Below are positions 22,462-33,699 of a stretch of DNA of 64,000 bases, in pieces. The DNA is from Beta vulgaris subsp. vulgaris. Taxonomy: Eukaryota > Streptophyta > Magnoliopsida > Caryophyllales > Amaranthaceae. Numbering within the stretch: the first letter of the stretch is position 1; every line of letters starts with the position of its first letter. The notes beneath the pieces are model-generated. The model had not been told where the DNA came from. It saw nothing but the letters and a program-made list of their open reading frames with translations, and did no database searches. The DNA lies in assembly GCF_026745355.1 (NCBI RefSeq), contig NC_079210.1:21131483-21195482 (forward strand), written 5' to 3'. The position numbers and the translations under genes were made by a program.

Positions 22462-23869
22462 AGTCTATACCATGAACTTGTCTGAATCCTTTTGCAACCA
22501 GTCTTGCTTTGTAGACATAGACATTTCCATCTTTGTCTGTTTTCAATTTGAACACCCACTTGCATCCAATAGGGTTAACCCCACCAGGCAAGTCAACCAG
22601 TGTCCAAACTTTATTTACAGACATGGAGTCTAACTCGGATTTCATGGCCTCAAGCCATTTCTCAGAGTCTGGGCTCGTCAAAGCTTGTTTGTAGGTAGTA
22701 GGTTCTGAATTTTCCAAAATCATAATTTCAGAATTTTCAGTCATTAGGAAATCAACCAACCTTTTGTTTGGAATCCTTGGTCTACTTGACCTACGCGGGG
22801 TCTGAGCATCAAGAGAAACGTTCTCTTCAACAGTTTGAAGATTTTCGCTTGATTCAAATTCAAATGGGACGGTAGGAGGTTCACGGTTGAATACGTTATC
22901 TCCTCAACATGACTTTCGTCTTGTTGGGCCGTCTCTGACATGGTGTGAGCCACGTCAAGTTGTTGCTCATCTCGAATTTCTTCGAGTGTTATTTTACTCC
23001 CACTTGTCTTTCTAGAAACAAATTCCTTTTCAAGAAAGACACCATCACGAGCAACAAACACTTTGTTCTCTTGACGGTTATAGAAGTAATAACCCCTTGT
23101 CTCTTTTGGATATCCCACAAAGAGACATTTATCTGACTTGGGTGCGAGTTTGTCTGATAGTAACCGCTTTACATAGACCTCGCATCCCCAGATTTTAAGA
23201 AAAGACAAGTTTGAGGTTTTCCATTCCATAACTCATATGGAGTCTTTTCTACAGCCTTTGACGGGCTCCTATTTAGTGTGTGTGCAGCAGTTTCGAGAGC
23301 GTATCCCCAAAAAGAAATCGGTAGATCAGCAAGACTCATCATAGATCGAACCATATCTAGTAATGTTCGATTCCTCCTTTCAGATACACCATTTAACTGT
23401 GGTGTTCCTGGTGGAGTTAATTGTGAAAGAATTCCACAATCCTTTAGATGATCATCAAACTCTTGGCTCAAATATTCACCACCACGATCGATCGTAGTGC
23501 TTTTATTGTCTTACCAAGTTGATTCTGTACTTCATTTTGGAACTCTTTGAATCTATCAAAAGATTCCGACTTATGTTTCATCAAGTAATATAGCCATATC
23601 TACTCAAATCATCAGTGAAGGTGATGAAGTAATTAAACCTTCCCTTGCCTTTGTGCTCATAGGACCACATACATCTGTATGTATGAGTCCTAAAAGATCG
23701 CTGGCCCTTTCACCTTTTCCAGTAAATGGTGATTTTGTCATCTTACCCATTAAGCATGATTCACATACATCAAATGATTCGAAATCAAATGATGGAATTA
23801 TACCGTCCTTTTGTAACTTGTGAATGCGCTTTTGGTTTATATGACCCATTCGGCAATGCCAAATATAGG
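22448..23869 (-). pseudogene. Copia integrase and linker to RT (frame-broken)
   Basis: Pieces in shifting frames: GHINQKRIHKLQKDGIIPSF (HHCC zinc region), CESCLMGKMTKSPFTGKGER and LGLIHTDVCGPMSTKAREG (first catalytic Asp) at 23849-23604. SQLTPPGTPQLNGVSERRNR (Glu of the DDE triad) lies at 23471-23169. LKIWGCEVYVKRLLSDKL and KCLFVGYPKETRGYYFY are at 23229-22744. MKSELDSMSVNKVWTLVD, the start of RT, is at 22759-22448. Breaks lie near 23480-23610, 23170-23230 and 22750. Confidence 0.85.
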
Positions 23870-24617
23870 TTAGGTTAGAATCATTTGATTTCTTTTCTTG
23901 CTATCTATGTTATAGACTTGTAATGATTTATCAAGCACATATAAACCATTTATCAAATTAGCTCTGGCATAGAACATATTATTGTAAGAAATGGAACAAC
24001 ATTTGTTCTTTATTTCAAAGCAAAAACCTTCAGAATCCAAAACTGAAACCGAAATTATGTTCTTAGTTATTGTAGGAACGAAATAACAATTATTTAATTC
24101 TAAAATAAGCCCAGATGGCAAGTGTAGACTATAGCTCCCGACGGCAAGTGCAGCAACTCGTGCTCCATTTCCAACGCGTAGCTCTACCTCGCCTTTTGCC
24201 AACTTCCTACTTCTTTTTAGTCCCTGCACATCATTAACTATGTGAGAACCACAACCGGTATCAAATACCCATAAAGAAGTAGAAGTCAAATTGATTTCTA
24301 TAACATATATACCTGAAGTAGAAGCCCCAGACTTCTTTATTTCCTCCAAGTATATCGGGCAGTTCCTCTTCCAGTGTCCAATCTTGTGACAGTGGAAGCA
24401 CTTGCTTTCCGCAGCAACCTTGGCTTGGCGGTTGGCTTAGGTTTTTCAGCGACAGTGGCAACTTGCTTGCCTTTGTCCTTCTTTCCTGCCCATTTCTTTT
24501 TGAAACCCTTTCCCTTTTGAACCAACAGAACCTCTTTCTTTGGTTCAACCTTAGGGATGTTCCTTTCAGCATTGACCAACAATCCATGCAGCTCTTGCAA
24601 AGTCTTTTCAGACTCAT
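23870..24617 (-). pseudogene. Copia zinc knuckle/protease region
   Basis: The 159-codon frame carries LWVFDTGCGSHIVNDVQGLK (24349-23870), with DTG as the aspartic protease active site. GNGARVAALAVGSYSLHLPS and ISVSVLDSEGFCFEIKN, the stretch leading to integrase, follow. A Cys/His knuckle block is expected just upstream (24349-24617), but the frame shifts there and only part is legible. Confidence 0.8.
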
Positions 24618-25162
24618 TCATATTGTAGGTCATTCTGAACTGATTAAAACTTTCAGGTAGTGAGTGGAGAATGATGTCAGTAGCCAACTCGAGCCTATAA
24701 GGGAACCCAAGTCTTTCCATGTTTTCGAAAAGACCCATCATTTCGAACACATGGGGGCCAACAGCTTGACCCGGCTTCAAGTGACATTCAAGGATCTCCC
24801 TGTTAGTCTCATACCGCTCAACTCGGGCCTGAGTTTTAAACATGGCCCGCAGCTCTTGCATGATCGTGTAGGCATCCTTGGTTTCGAACCTCTTTTGGAG
24901 GTTCGGCTCCATGGCTGCTACCATCAAACAAGTGATTGGTATAGACTTATCACTAGCCTGTTTTGCACGACGTTTTTCAGCGTCAGTTGATTCATCAGTT
25001 ATTACAGGAAGCGGGGTATCTAAGACGTCCTCTCGACCCTCAAACCTCAGAACGAGTCTTAAGGTCCTTTCCCAATTAAGGAAATTTTCACCATTCAGTC
25101 TGTCCTTTTCCAGAAAAGGACGAATGTTGAAACCGGAGTTGTTGTTGTTGTTATTAGACATG
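24337..25162 (-). pseudogene. Copia gag
   Basis: From the minus-strand ATG at 25162 (MSNNNNNNSGFNIRPFLEKD) the frame reads LNGENFLNWERTLRLVLRFE, TCLMVAAMEPNLQKRFETKD, MFKTQARVERYETNREILEC and DIILHSLPESFNQFRMTYNM. This is the conserved Copia gag (UBN2-type) fold of particle proteins. A Lys-rich C-terminus follows (KGKGFKKKWAGKKDKGK). This start is preferred over the upstream in-frame ATG at 25215 because the Asn-rich N-terminus is typical of such elements. The frame is lost before the zinc knuckle. Confidence 0.85.
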
Positions 25163-25215
25163 ATATCTACAGACAGAAAAATAAGGCAAAGTTCAATTTT
25201 ATGTTTATAAAGCAA

Positions 25216-27183
25216 CCTAAAACATGTAAAAGGTTTCTAGGTTGACCACCTATTCAAAATTAAAGTCCCCTATGAATAAGTGTTTTACAAGATCCTATCA
25301 ACATGTAACACTAAGCAGACGGAGGCCTTATCTTAACGTTACATTATCAAGGTAAGTAAACTCTTTTACTAATTATAACACTTTATAACTCTTGTTTAGA
25401 TGGATAAACATCGCATGTTTAACTATCTCTTGCTTCAAAATTCAAAACGCTTTTGATAATTTTGTTAAGGACAACCAAACTAAGTTGTAAAATTCGCAAT
25501 TTTACCTTATATCCCAAAATTAATGATAACACCCTGCGGAGGCATGACCTATTACTATTAATTAAGGGTTTTATAAGTACTTTATGTTTGGAAAAGCAAA
25601 CCTTAATATTTACGGGGCCTAAGTTTATTATGTTGTTATGAATTAGTGAACTCTAGCGCATCAATAACCAACATACAATAAACTTATAAGCATTTTAAAG
25701 AATAATAAAATGCGAAAATAAAATGATCTAGTATGGCCCCTAATCCTAAGAACTAAGCATCAAGCGCTCTTCTTGGACTCTTCATGGATCTCCATCCACT
25801 TTTCCATGGGCCTTCTCTTGATGGACTCTTCTTTGGATTACATAAGTATCAAAAATAATTTAAATAATAACTAAATTAAATAAATTACAAAAATACTTAA
25901 CGATACGCAGATCGTATTTAAAATTACAAGAATACATACGACACAGATCGTATTTTCTATCTTAATTTGGGCCATACTAGTCATACATAGCAAATATATC
26001 ATAATATAAAAGCCACATAATAATATCATATATTATACTTGCCAATCAATTAAAATATCAAATATTCTTAATTAAAGCAAGAAGATAAAATTTTAAGTAA
26101 TACTAATCACCTAAAGATTCTATCCCTTAAAACTAGCCTAATTAATTTTAATTAGATTAAAAAATCAGATTATGGATTGAAATTTATGACCAAGTCAATA
26201 ATTAACATAATTGAAATTTACTTATCTTTCTCAAAATCTGTTTTCAAAATAAAACTTCCAAAAGATAAAATAAAAAAATTGGCTGCTACCCAGTCTTTTA
26301 GTCACGTTCTTTTATCAAAAAAAAAATTTTTTTTTTTATTTTAAAACTTTGAAAAACCGTGAAACGCAGCACAAGACTGCTTTCACGCAAGTTTCACCGC
26401 CAAAAGTTCCGGCAACCATTGCAGGCCACTCCTGTCGACGACTTCACCAGCAACTCGCCGGTTTTGAGACCGTGAGCCGACGCCGGCAGAAAGACCACCA
26501 GCGCCAGCCTATCAACTACCGAAATCGCGGCTAACAGCACTGCTCGCACGTCAAACGTGCGTCGCCTGCCGCCACGTCCTCCCTCGCTGACGCGACTACT
26601 CGCCGGCGTCTGCGACTCCCTCCCCGACTTCACGCCGGCAGACCATCGACCACGGAGCAGCCACCCTTGGCTGTTCCTTTTCTTTCTTCCTTCAAATTTT
26701 CTCCCCTTTTTTTTATTTTAATATTGAAGGAAAGTAAAATTACAACTTATTGTAAAATTAACTTAGTGATCTTGATCAAATTAAACATAACTCTTTATGC
26801 TTAATACAGAAAATTAAATTTTAAAATCTCTATTTTAATTAATTTTCAGATTTATTCATATAATTAATCACTAATTCATATAAAACACCTTTTACATGAA
26901 TTTATCTTCATACATAAACGATTTTAAGCATGAAAATTTTATTAATAACATGAATTTATTTTCGAAATTTAGAGATCTAAAATCAGAATTTTATAAATTT
27001 CGAAAATTAGGGTTTAGGAGGTTAAAAAATCCGGCTATAAATATTGAGAAAGAAAGTAATTAAAACTCTTTTTAACAAATTTCAATTAATTATTCAATCC
27101 ATAATTTAATTCCTCCCCTTAATCAAATTAAAATTAATCATACATAAACTAAACTTTATGACCAAAAATCTATATGCAAGAGG
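25216..27183 (-). other. Long Copia leader with a GC-rich insert
   Basis: About 2 kb separates the PBS from gag, long for a Copia leader. Most is AT-rich, but 26350-26690 is sharply GC-rich (repeated CGCCGGC, CGACGAC and CACCGCC words) and contains short open frames on both strands. It could be a captured gene 5' exon or a structured leader. No protein family recognised. Confidence 0.6.
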
Positions 27184-27199
27184 CTAAAACTGATACCAC
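27184..27199 (-). promoter_or_regulatory. Primer-binding site of the Copia element
   Basis: Next to the 5' LTR, the minus strand reads GTGGTATCAGTTTTAGCC. TGGTATCAG is complementary to the 3' end of initiator methionine tRNA, the standard plant Copia primer. Confidence 0.9.
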
Positions 27200-27827
27200 T
27201 GTAGGAAATTATAAGTACTATAAAGCGGAATTTCATGAATCAAATTCATAAGCACTTAAATCAGGATCATATGCATATACAATTAAGGATCACATACAAG
27301 TTTAGAAATAACCTTTGTAGCGTGATTTCCACAAAGCTTGAAGAACCCGGATTGAGAATCTCAGATGTGATTCCTCTACTTAGTCCACCAACCCAGATCA
27401 ACACTCCACCAATGCTAGTTGGAAAGGAAGAAAACTTCTTCTTTGGTTTCTTGGAGTATAACGTGACTTTTGAAGAGAGAGAATAGGAGAGAGAAAATAA
27501 TAAGAGAATAAACTGATCGTTTTCTTTTCTGCCTAACCCAAATATACAAAAGTATTTAGGTCAGATTTCTCTCCCCTTTTCCTATCTCTTGGCCGGCCAC
27601 CCTAGGGCCCTCTTGGGCTCTAGGTTTCTTTTGTTGATCCAAGTTTAATGTGTGACCTTGTAGGATCCGTTACATTGGGTTTCGGGTTTATTTATTTACT
27701 AATCCGAAGTTCTATAGCTTTCTCTAGCAAGACGTATAGACGACCCAATATAACGAACTTATTATCTCTATAATACGATCCATTATATATTAGTAATTGC
27801 ATTTAAGTCGAGGACATATATCCTTCA
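27200..27827 (-). repeat. 5' LTR of the Copia element
   Basis: The right-hand LTR begins the element on the minus strand with TGAAGGATATATGTCC and ends TTTCCTACA. Confidence 0.92.
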
Positions 27828-28262
27828 GTATTTGATAAGAGTTATACGAATTACTAATTAGAGTTATAGGGGTACTTTGAGTAGTCATAAGAGTTATAAT
27901 TATAGTTATAGCATTATTTGGTATGTACGTCTTATTTAGAGTTATAGGTTTATTTGATAAGAGTTATAGGTTTTACTAATTAGAGTTATAAGAATTTCAT
28001 ATTTTGCAAACTAATGTTCACCTTCTAATTAAAGTTGTAGTAATATTTGATTAGAATTATACGAATTACTAATTAGAGTTATAGGGGTATTTTGAGTAGT
28101 CATAAGAGTAATAATTATATGTATAGCATAATTTGGTACGTATGTCTTATTTAGAGTTATAGGTTTATTTGATAAGAGTTATAGGAATTACTAATTAGAC
28201 TTATAGGAGTATTTGATTAGAGTTATATGAATTACAAATTAGAGTTACAGGAGTATTACAGA
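27828..28262 (+). repeat. Motif array continuing after the Copia insertion
   Basis: The sequence resumes the 215-bp unit exactly where 19848 stopped (GTATTTGATAAGAGTTATAC) and contains about two units. This confirms that the Copia element split a pre-existing array. Confidence 0.9.
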
Positions 28263-29312
28263 TATATGGATAGCAATTCAATATAGAAGACCTTTTTTAC
28301 TATTCATAAGATTTCAAAAGGATCTTGAAAGGAGAATATTGAAGAGATTACCACATGATTAAGGCCGAAAAATATGCGTCGAGGTGAAGAATCTTCGGTT
28401 GACTCCACATAGTTCATCAACAAACTCCAACCCTCAATAACAGTTGTGGTGATCATTTCATTGGTTGCCAAACTTAAAAAATCCTCTCGCGTAACAAAGT
28501 GGTTTTCTCCAAAAGACGCAATAATTTGACTGTAAAAATATATATAGAAAGTTAACAAAAATAATATAAAATAAAGAAAATAATGAAGTATGATGTAGGT
28601 AATAATGTTTACCTCTGTGCCAAAGTTTCATTATGATCTACCATACAATAATCAACTACATGTTTCCGGAAGGATGGCATGTATAATAATAGTGTTACAT
28701 TTTGGCGCATAAATTTTGAAACCAAAGTGACAGGGACATTTTGAATCCCACAGTTATATGTAGAACCAAGACCATCATTGTTGACATTATGGCTATTAGA
28801 AGATGTACGCAACCAAGACATTGGAGATCTAACGCAACCATCTCTCTCTTTGTTGATTTCGCCCACATGAGAACACGACTTAACACACTCATCTCCAATA
28901 ATTGAAATGTCAACAAAGGATGGGGAAGAAACATTCGGACCCTTGGCACCAATTAATAACTCGTTTTCAGACTGAGAGAGTAACTGGAAAGTTGGCATAT
29001 CATCAGCAGCTTTTTTCATAGCAGAAATAGAATCTGTGACATTATCGATAATATACTTGCCATGCATCTTCATGAACAAAAGCCGGAGTTGGAGACAAAG
29101 TAGGAGAATCAGAAACATTTATATTATCTTTCCCTTTATTTTCTGCGTTATTAATCATACTCTTTGCTTTTGACAATCGATCAATATAATGGAAAGACAC
29201 AACGTCCAAGTCTCTTTTCATTAACAACAAAATCTCATGCAGGCCTTGTGAAAAGGAAAGGAAAAAATCTTAAAATATATGAAGATACATATATGATAGA
29301 CTAGACTAAGAA

Positions 29313-29930
29313 ATTATAATTACAGGATTATCTGATTAGAGTTATATACATTATTAATTAGAGTTACAAGAGTATTTGATTAGAGTTATATAAATTACTA
29401 ATTAGAGTTACAGGAGTATTGAATTAGAGTTATATGAATTACTAATTAGAGTTACAGGAGTATTTGATTAGAGTTATATGAATTATTAATTAGAGTTACA
29501 GGAGTAGCACAATAGTCTTATACGTGCCAACTGCCAAGGCTTAGGCTTTTGACTCATTAGTGAAGGAATTGGTGCTTACGATCTAATACTATTGGATAGT
29601 GAAGGAATTGATGCTTCCTTGGTTGTTCTCTTATCCAGCTTGTTCATCTACAACCAGGTAGGTTGACTTATTAGGAATTTGTAATAGTTGATGGATTACC
29701 TATTAAATATTGATAGTTGTACTTTTTCATTTTCATTAACAAGAAAATCTCATGAAAGATAGACTAGACTGAGAAATTATAATTACAGGAGTATATGATT
29801 AGAGTTATATGCATTACTAATTAGAGTTAGATGAGTATTTGATTAGACTTATATAAATTACTAATTAGAGTTACAGGAGTATTTGATTAGAGTTGTATGA
29901 ATTTATAATAAGAGTTACACTAGTGCTAGC
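29313..29930 (+). repeat. Motif clusters in an intron of the Ulp1 gene
   Basis: Two groups (29313-29510 and 29780-29930) of AGAGTTACAGGAGTATTTGA/TAGAGTTATATGAATTACT units of about 38-40 bp. They lie between the coding pieces at 29230 and 30194. Confidence 0.85.
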
Positions 29931-29984
29931 CCAAAATCTTCTAGAAGACTCCCTCATACTAGAGATGATAACATGTGTTACATT

Positions 29985-30100
29985 TCTGTTATAGACTTAT
30001 AGTTGTATTTTTTTTTTTTTGAGGGGGACTTCTAGTTGTACATTTCCGTTATAGACTTATAGTTGTTTTTTTTTTTTTTGAGGGGGACTTCTAGTTGTAT
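29985..30100 (+). repeat. Direct duplication of about 57 bp
   Basis: CCGTTATAGACTTATAGTTG, a T-run and GAGGGGGACTTCTAGTTGTA occur twice in a row. Confidence 0.8.
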
Positions 30101-30957
30101 TTAGTTAGTTTGGACGAAAATATCTAAACTATAATATTTATATTATTTTCCAATAAATACATTTCATCTGCTGCAGGATATCATGAATAATGATTAAAAA
30201 CATAATAGGATATCATGAAAAAGCAATAAAAATATATGATAAGAGTTATAGGAGCAATCAAATTCTTTAATATTACATACTTCAGAAACAGCTTTTAAAA
30301 GTTTCAAATCCACTTTATTGTTTGACTTAGGAGCAAGAAACCTACCCATAGCATAAAGGACAAACAAACTTTTAAATTCATCTCCACCCGCCTGCATCTC
30401 ATTCGATCGAATCTTAGCAGCTACATCCTTCAAAGAAATTCCTTGTCTGTCATCAACAACATCAAACTTAAATCGAAACTCTCTTTTCAAGATATTATCA
30501 GATTCCTTAGATCCTCTACCAGTGGAAATCTCCTCAGCCTCATAATCGCCCATGGGAAGCAAAAAGACCTCATGCACATCAAACTTACTTACCACAAATT
30601 TATTCACCGCATCGATTCTAAACACCCAACTGCCAGGATTAAAAGACTTTATTAAAAAAGGGATCATGGTAGTAGGACTTTGAGTCAAATGCAAACTGCA
30701 AAGACCTCCAAAACCAATGTCATTCACATCTTGAACTTGTTGCGAAGATAAGTCCTTTATAAGCTTTACCAACTCATTCGGTCTACATTGAGTAGACAAC
30801 TCTGATGGCTTTTTTTCTGTTTCGGTACATGTGATGTACTATCCTTTTTAAGTAATTTGGCCCCTTTCTTATCAACCAAATCCATACTTTGACCTGCACT
30901 ACGCTTACCGTTCACATTACCAACCTCGACAATGTTCATATCTACATACACATACAT

Positions 30958-32170
30958 AAACTAATCACAAATTCATACAACCAAAATTGAATATTCAAAA
31001 CATAAAATATCGATTATAGTGGTACTCATATAATCATGTTTGCCACAGGTGTCAAAGTTAAGAGTAACACATAGATAAAACACAAATTAAACCATCACTA
31101 AAACATCATGACATTAAGTAACCCCCACATGTATACATCAATTATCATTTACAATTATGGCAACACTTGATTAGAGTTGTAGGATATAGTAGTGAAGAAT
31201 TACACCAATACTTATTTAAAGTTATAAGAAATACTATTTAGAGTACTGACAACACTTAATTAGAGTAGTAGGTAGTAGTATTTAAGAGTTAAGAGTTATA
31301 ACAATGCTTGTTAAGAGTTATAGGATGTACAGATTAGAATTATGGCAATCCTTTTAGAGTTATACGAATGAATAGTTAACTTTACAGAAATACCTATTCG
31401 AGTGATGCTAATACATGTTTAAAAGTTGTAATCAATTATCATTAAGATGATTGATAATTACAAGCTCCAGAGAGTATATACATGAGGTAAAAAAAGTCTC
31501 AAACTCCAAACTGGTAAAAAATTATACAAACAATGGTGAAGTAATTAATGCTAAGAATGTCAATATTGAATACAACACTAAACAAATTCAACGTCTATGT
31601 CAAAGTTATCGCTACCACCCATCAACAAGAGCTCCTCTTTCATCCTCTCTCTACATCGAACACAAATCACAAACCCCTGAAAATGCACACATCAACAAGC
31701 ACAATGTTCATATCTTCTAACAGTGTCCACTAGAGGTCAAACAACCTAACTAACAGCAGAATCCAGTGACCATACATGTCACTCAAAGGACTATAGAACT
31801 TCAAGATGAAGTATTATGTGATAAATAAGTCCGCAAACTCCAATCTGAGCAAAAATTACTCATAGTTGAGCTAAAATATATCGGGATCAGCATAATATAA
31901 TCTCAGAGCTGCTTATGAAAGAAACATGTCAGAGGATCAATGAACAATTAAAAGATATATCAATTGTACAGTTTTCTCTTTCCTTACAGCAAAGGTTGAA
32001 AAGTTATTACTGAATTTCATATCCAACATCTGAAAGGAAGTAACAGAGGAGGGGGCTTCTATAACTAGCTGGATAGCATTTAGTACAGTGTAGGACTTGG
32101 TCTTACATAATGGTTTTTGATGTCTACAAGTTCATTGACTTAAGCTTGGGACAGGCCTTGTTATTTACTG
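30958..32170. other. Noncoding right arm of the giant element
   Basis: 31140-31440 has diverged AGAGTTATA/AGAGTTATGGCA motifs. The two overlapping open frames at 31451-31733 match nothing I recognise and are likely chance. The rest is AT-rich without features. Confidence 0.5.
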
Positions 32171-32172
32171 AT

Positions 32173-32198
32173 TAGTAGGAAAGTAGAAAACTCAACAA
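32173..32198 (+). repeat. 26-bp direct repeat, left of the captured exon
   Basis: TAGTAGGAAAGTAGAAAACT and the next six bases are identical to 32580-32605. Confidence 0.85.
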
Positions 32199-32281
32199 AT
32201 TTCCGTGTACTTTATGTTTCTATTGACAATGTAGAAGTTAGTTTATATGTATAACAGATCGTTGTTTGCAATACCTGGCAG

Positions 32282-32404
32282 GTATGCATCAATCAAAGCT
32301 ATTGAGAGCAAGTCCCCTATTGATGACCAGCAATGGCTCACTTATTGGATTCTATATTCCATGATCACCCTTTTTGAGCTCACATTTGCAAAAGCTATTG
32401 AATG
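32282..32404 (+). pseudogene. Captured exon of an HVA22/DP1 (TB2/REEP-like) gene
   Basis: An exon of 123 bp with an AG acceptor before 32282 and a GTAAGA donor after 32404. It encodes YASIKAIESKSPIDDQQWLT followed by YWILYSMITLFELTFAKAIE. This is the central block of the plant HVA22/DP1 family, ER membrane proteins of the reticulon-like group. The reading frame is intact within the exon and sits in the usual phase (Trp split at the 3' border). No other HVA22 exon is evident nearby, so this is a gene fragment, as in Pack-MULEs. It is flanked by 26-bp direct repeats at 32173 and 32580. Confidence 0.8.
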
Positions 32405-32579
32405 GTAAGATTCCCTAGCCTTGGTCTCTATGTGTTTATGCTAAATTTGTTTAGGGTATTGCTTTTGATGCCATACTATAAGAAGATGTGTTGCTGAGAT
32501 TAATCGTGCTTAACCAAACCATTAATCTACTTTGCTTTTGTTCTTTGGATTAATTGGTCCTCCCCATGGAAACTGGAAA

Positions 32580-32605
32580 TAGTAGGAAAGTAGAAAACTC
32601 AACAA
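32580..32605 (+). repeat. 26-bp direct repeat, right of the captured exon
   Basis: Identical to 32173-32198; the two copies bracket the HVA22 exon at about 380-bp spacing. Confidence 0.85.
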
Positions 32606-33370
32606 TAAAGATTTTTTATTGTTGTTTTGTTACTTCTTAGCAGCTGTCTAAGCACTTTAGCATTATAGCAATTGTAATAGAAATTAACCGATAGATTAAT
32701 CAGTGGTATTGGCGTATAAAAATTCAGGACAAAATGGTCTGAAAACGAGACTTCATTATGTGGTGCAATCTATCAGATCTTTGTGCATTAGTGTTTTAAG
32801 GGTTTCCTTTTTCATTTTTTTCGGGTGCAAAAATGAGTGACAAATGAAACTAAACCCACCAAAAATTAAGTTCTTGAAAAAAATTATTTGGAAACATTTA
32901 CATGTCTCCTTTCTCCCATAACTCACTCCTTACTTACCTCCCATTGCAAACCTTTCTTGCTATCACAATTGCCACCAAAAAAAATCCCAGTGTTTATCCA
33001 TCCAATGCTCGCCAGAATAATGCATAGAGAGGCATGAGAAGACTCGATAAACTAACTCTGGAAGACCAGTCTTCCCCTACAATATAGAAGCCCTAATTCA
33101 CTATGGAGATTTTATACAAGATTATAACTTTCCTACTGCACTATCCAATTCAACGAAATTAAATTCAAAATATATAATTAAACCCACCAACATCAAGTTC
33201 TTGAAAAAAATTAGACAAAGAATTGGTAAACTTAAACAGATTTTAAACAAGATTAATTCCTAAACAAATTAATGTGAGGAAAATTAATTTTTATAAACTC
33301 GAAAATTTTCGCATAATTAATGTCAAGAAATCATAATCACAATTCTGAAAAAAATCAAGAAGTAAACTAG
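32606..33370. other. Unassigned AT-rich sequence, right arm
   Basis: No gene recognised. The phrase AACCCACC-AA-ATCAAGTTCTTGAAAAAAATTA occurs twice with small changes (about 32850-32885 and 33180-33215), so part of the region is duplicated. Confidence 0.4.
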
Positions 33371-33379
33371 AACGAAAAA

Positions 33380-33660
33380 AAAAATTACCTTTCTCTCCCA
33401 TACTGTCTGCAACAATTAAACTTGAGATTTAGTGTCGAATTGTAGAAGAAAATCGCTGAAGTAGTTGATTTTGGTGAATTGCAGAAGAAAATCGATGAAC
33501 AAATTGCAAAAAAAAACTTGAACCCGTCGAAGTTGAGCAGAGAGGAGTATTTGCAGAAGAACCAAACTTGAGATTCGGGAGAGAGGAGAGAGAGATGATG
33601 AAAGAGGAGAGAGAAGAGAGATAGGAGAGAGAGAAGCGAGTTATGCGTGGGATTTTAGTG
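33380..33660 (-). promoter_or_regulatory. Candidate promoter/5' leader of the minus-strand Ulp1 gene
   Basis: Read on the minus strand, 33650-33550 is very CT-rich (repeated CTCTCTCC/CTTCTCTC), then passes into leader-like sequence. CT-rich leaders just downstream of a transcription start are common in plant genes. Its place just inside the right TIR fits a terminal promoter. There is no direct proof. Confidence 0.4.
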
Positions 33661-33699
33661 TAATCCCTTTTTTATTTTTAATCAAGACCGTTAAATGTA

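Larger units (their letters stand above)
19849..27827 (-). mobile_element. Ty1/Copia LTR retrotransposon, 7,979 bp, with perfect TSD
   Basis: Two LTRs of about 627 bp (19849-20475 and 27200-27827), TG...CA borders and a 5-bp target duplication GTATT at 19844-19848 and 27828-27832. On the minus strand the order is LTR, PBS, leader, gag, protease, integrase, RT, RNase H, polypurine tract, LTR. The two LTRs are nearly identical by eye, so the insertion is fairly young. It landed inside the motif array and in an intron of the Ulp1 gene. The coding region has several frame breaks, so the copy is probably not autonomous. Confidence 0.93.
28304..30957 (-). pseudogene. Ulp1-type protease gene, N-terminal exons
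   Basis: Minus-strand open pieces at 30957-30766, 30799-30194, 29230-29042, 29118-28609 and 28558-28304. The first are a basic N-terminus (KRSAGQSMDLVDKKGAKLLK) and a domain (IGFGGLCSLHLTQSPTTMIP, VVSKFDVHEVFLLPMGDYEA) like the N-terminal region of plant transposon-borne Ulp1 proteins. A Ser/Asn-rich linker follows (SWLRTSSNSHNVNNDG), then HFVTREDFLSLATNEMITTT, the start of the catalytic fold. The catalytic residues lie in the exons at 18372-19213. Frames change at 30766-30799 and 29042-29118, so the gene is either broken or has unrecognised splices. Its role in the transposon is unknown. Confidence 0.65.

Noticed and set aside
31451..31733. Two overlapping frames of 61 and 89 residues
   Set aside because: No recognisable domain, and they lie in the noncoding right arm of the giant element.
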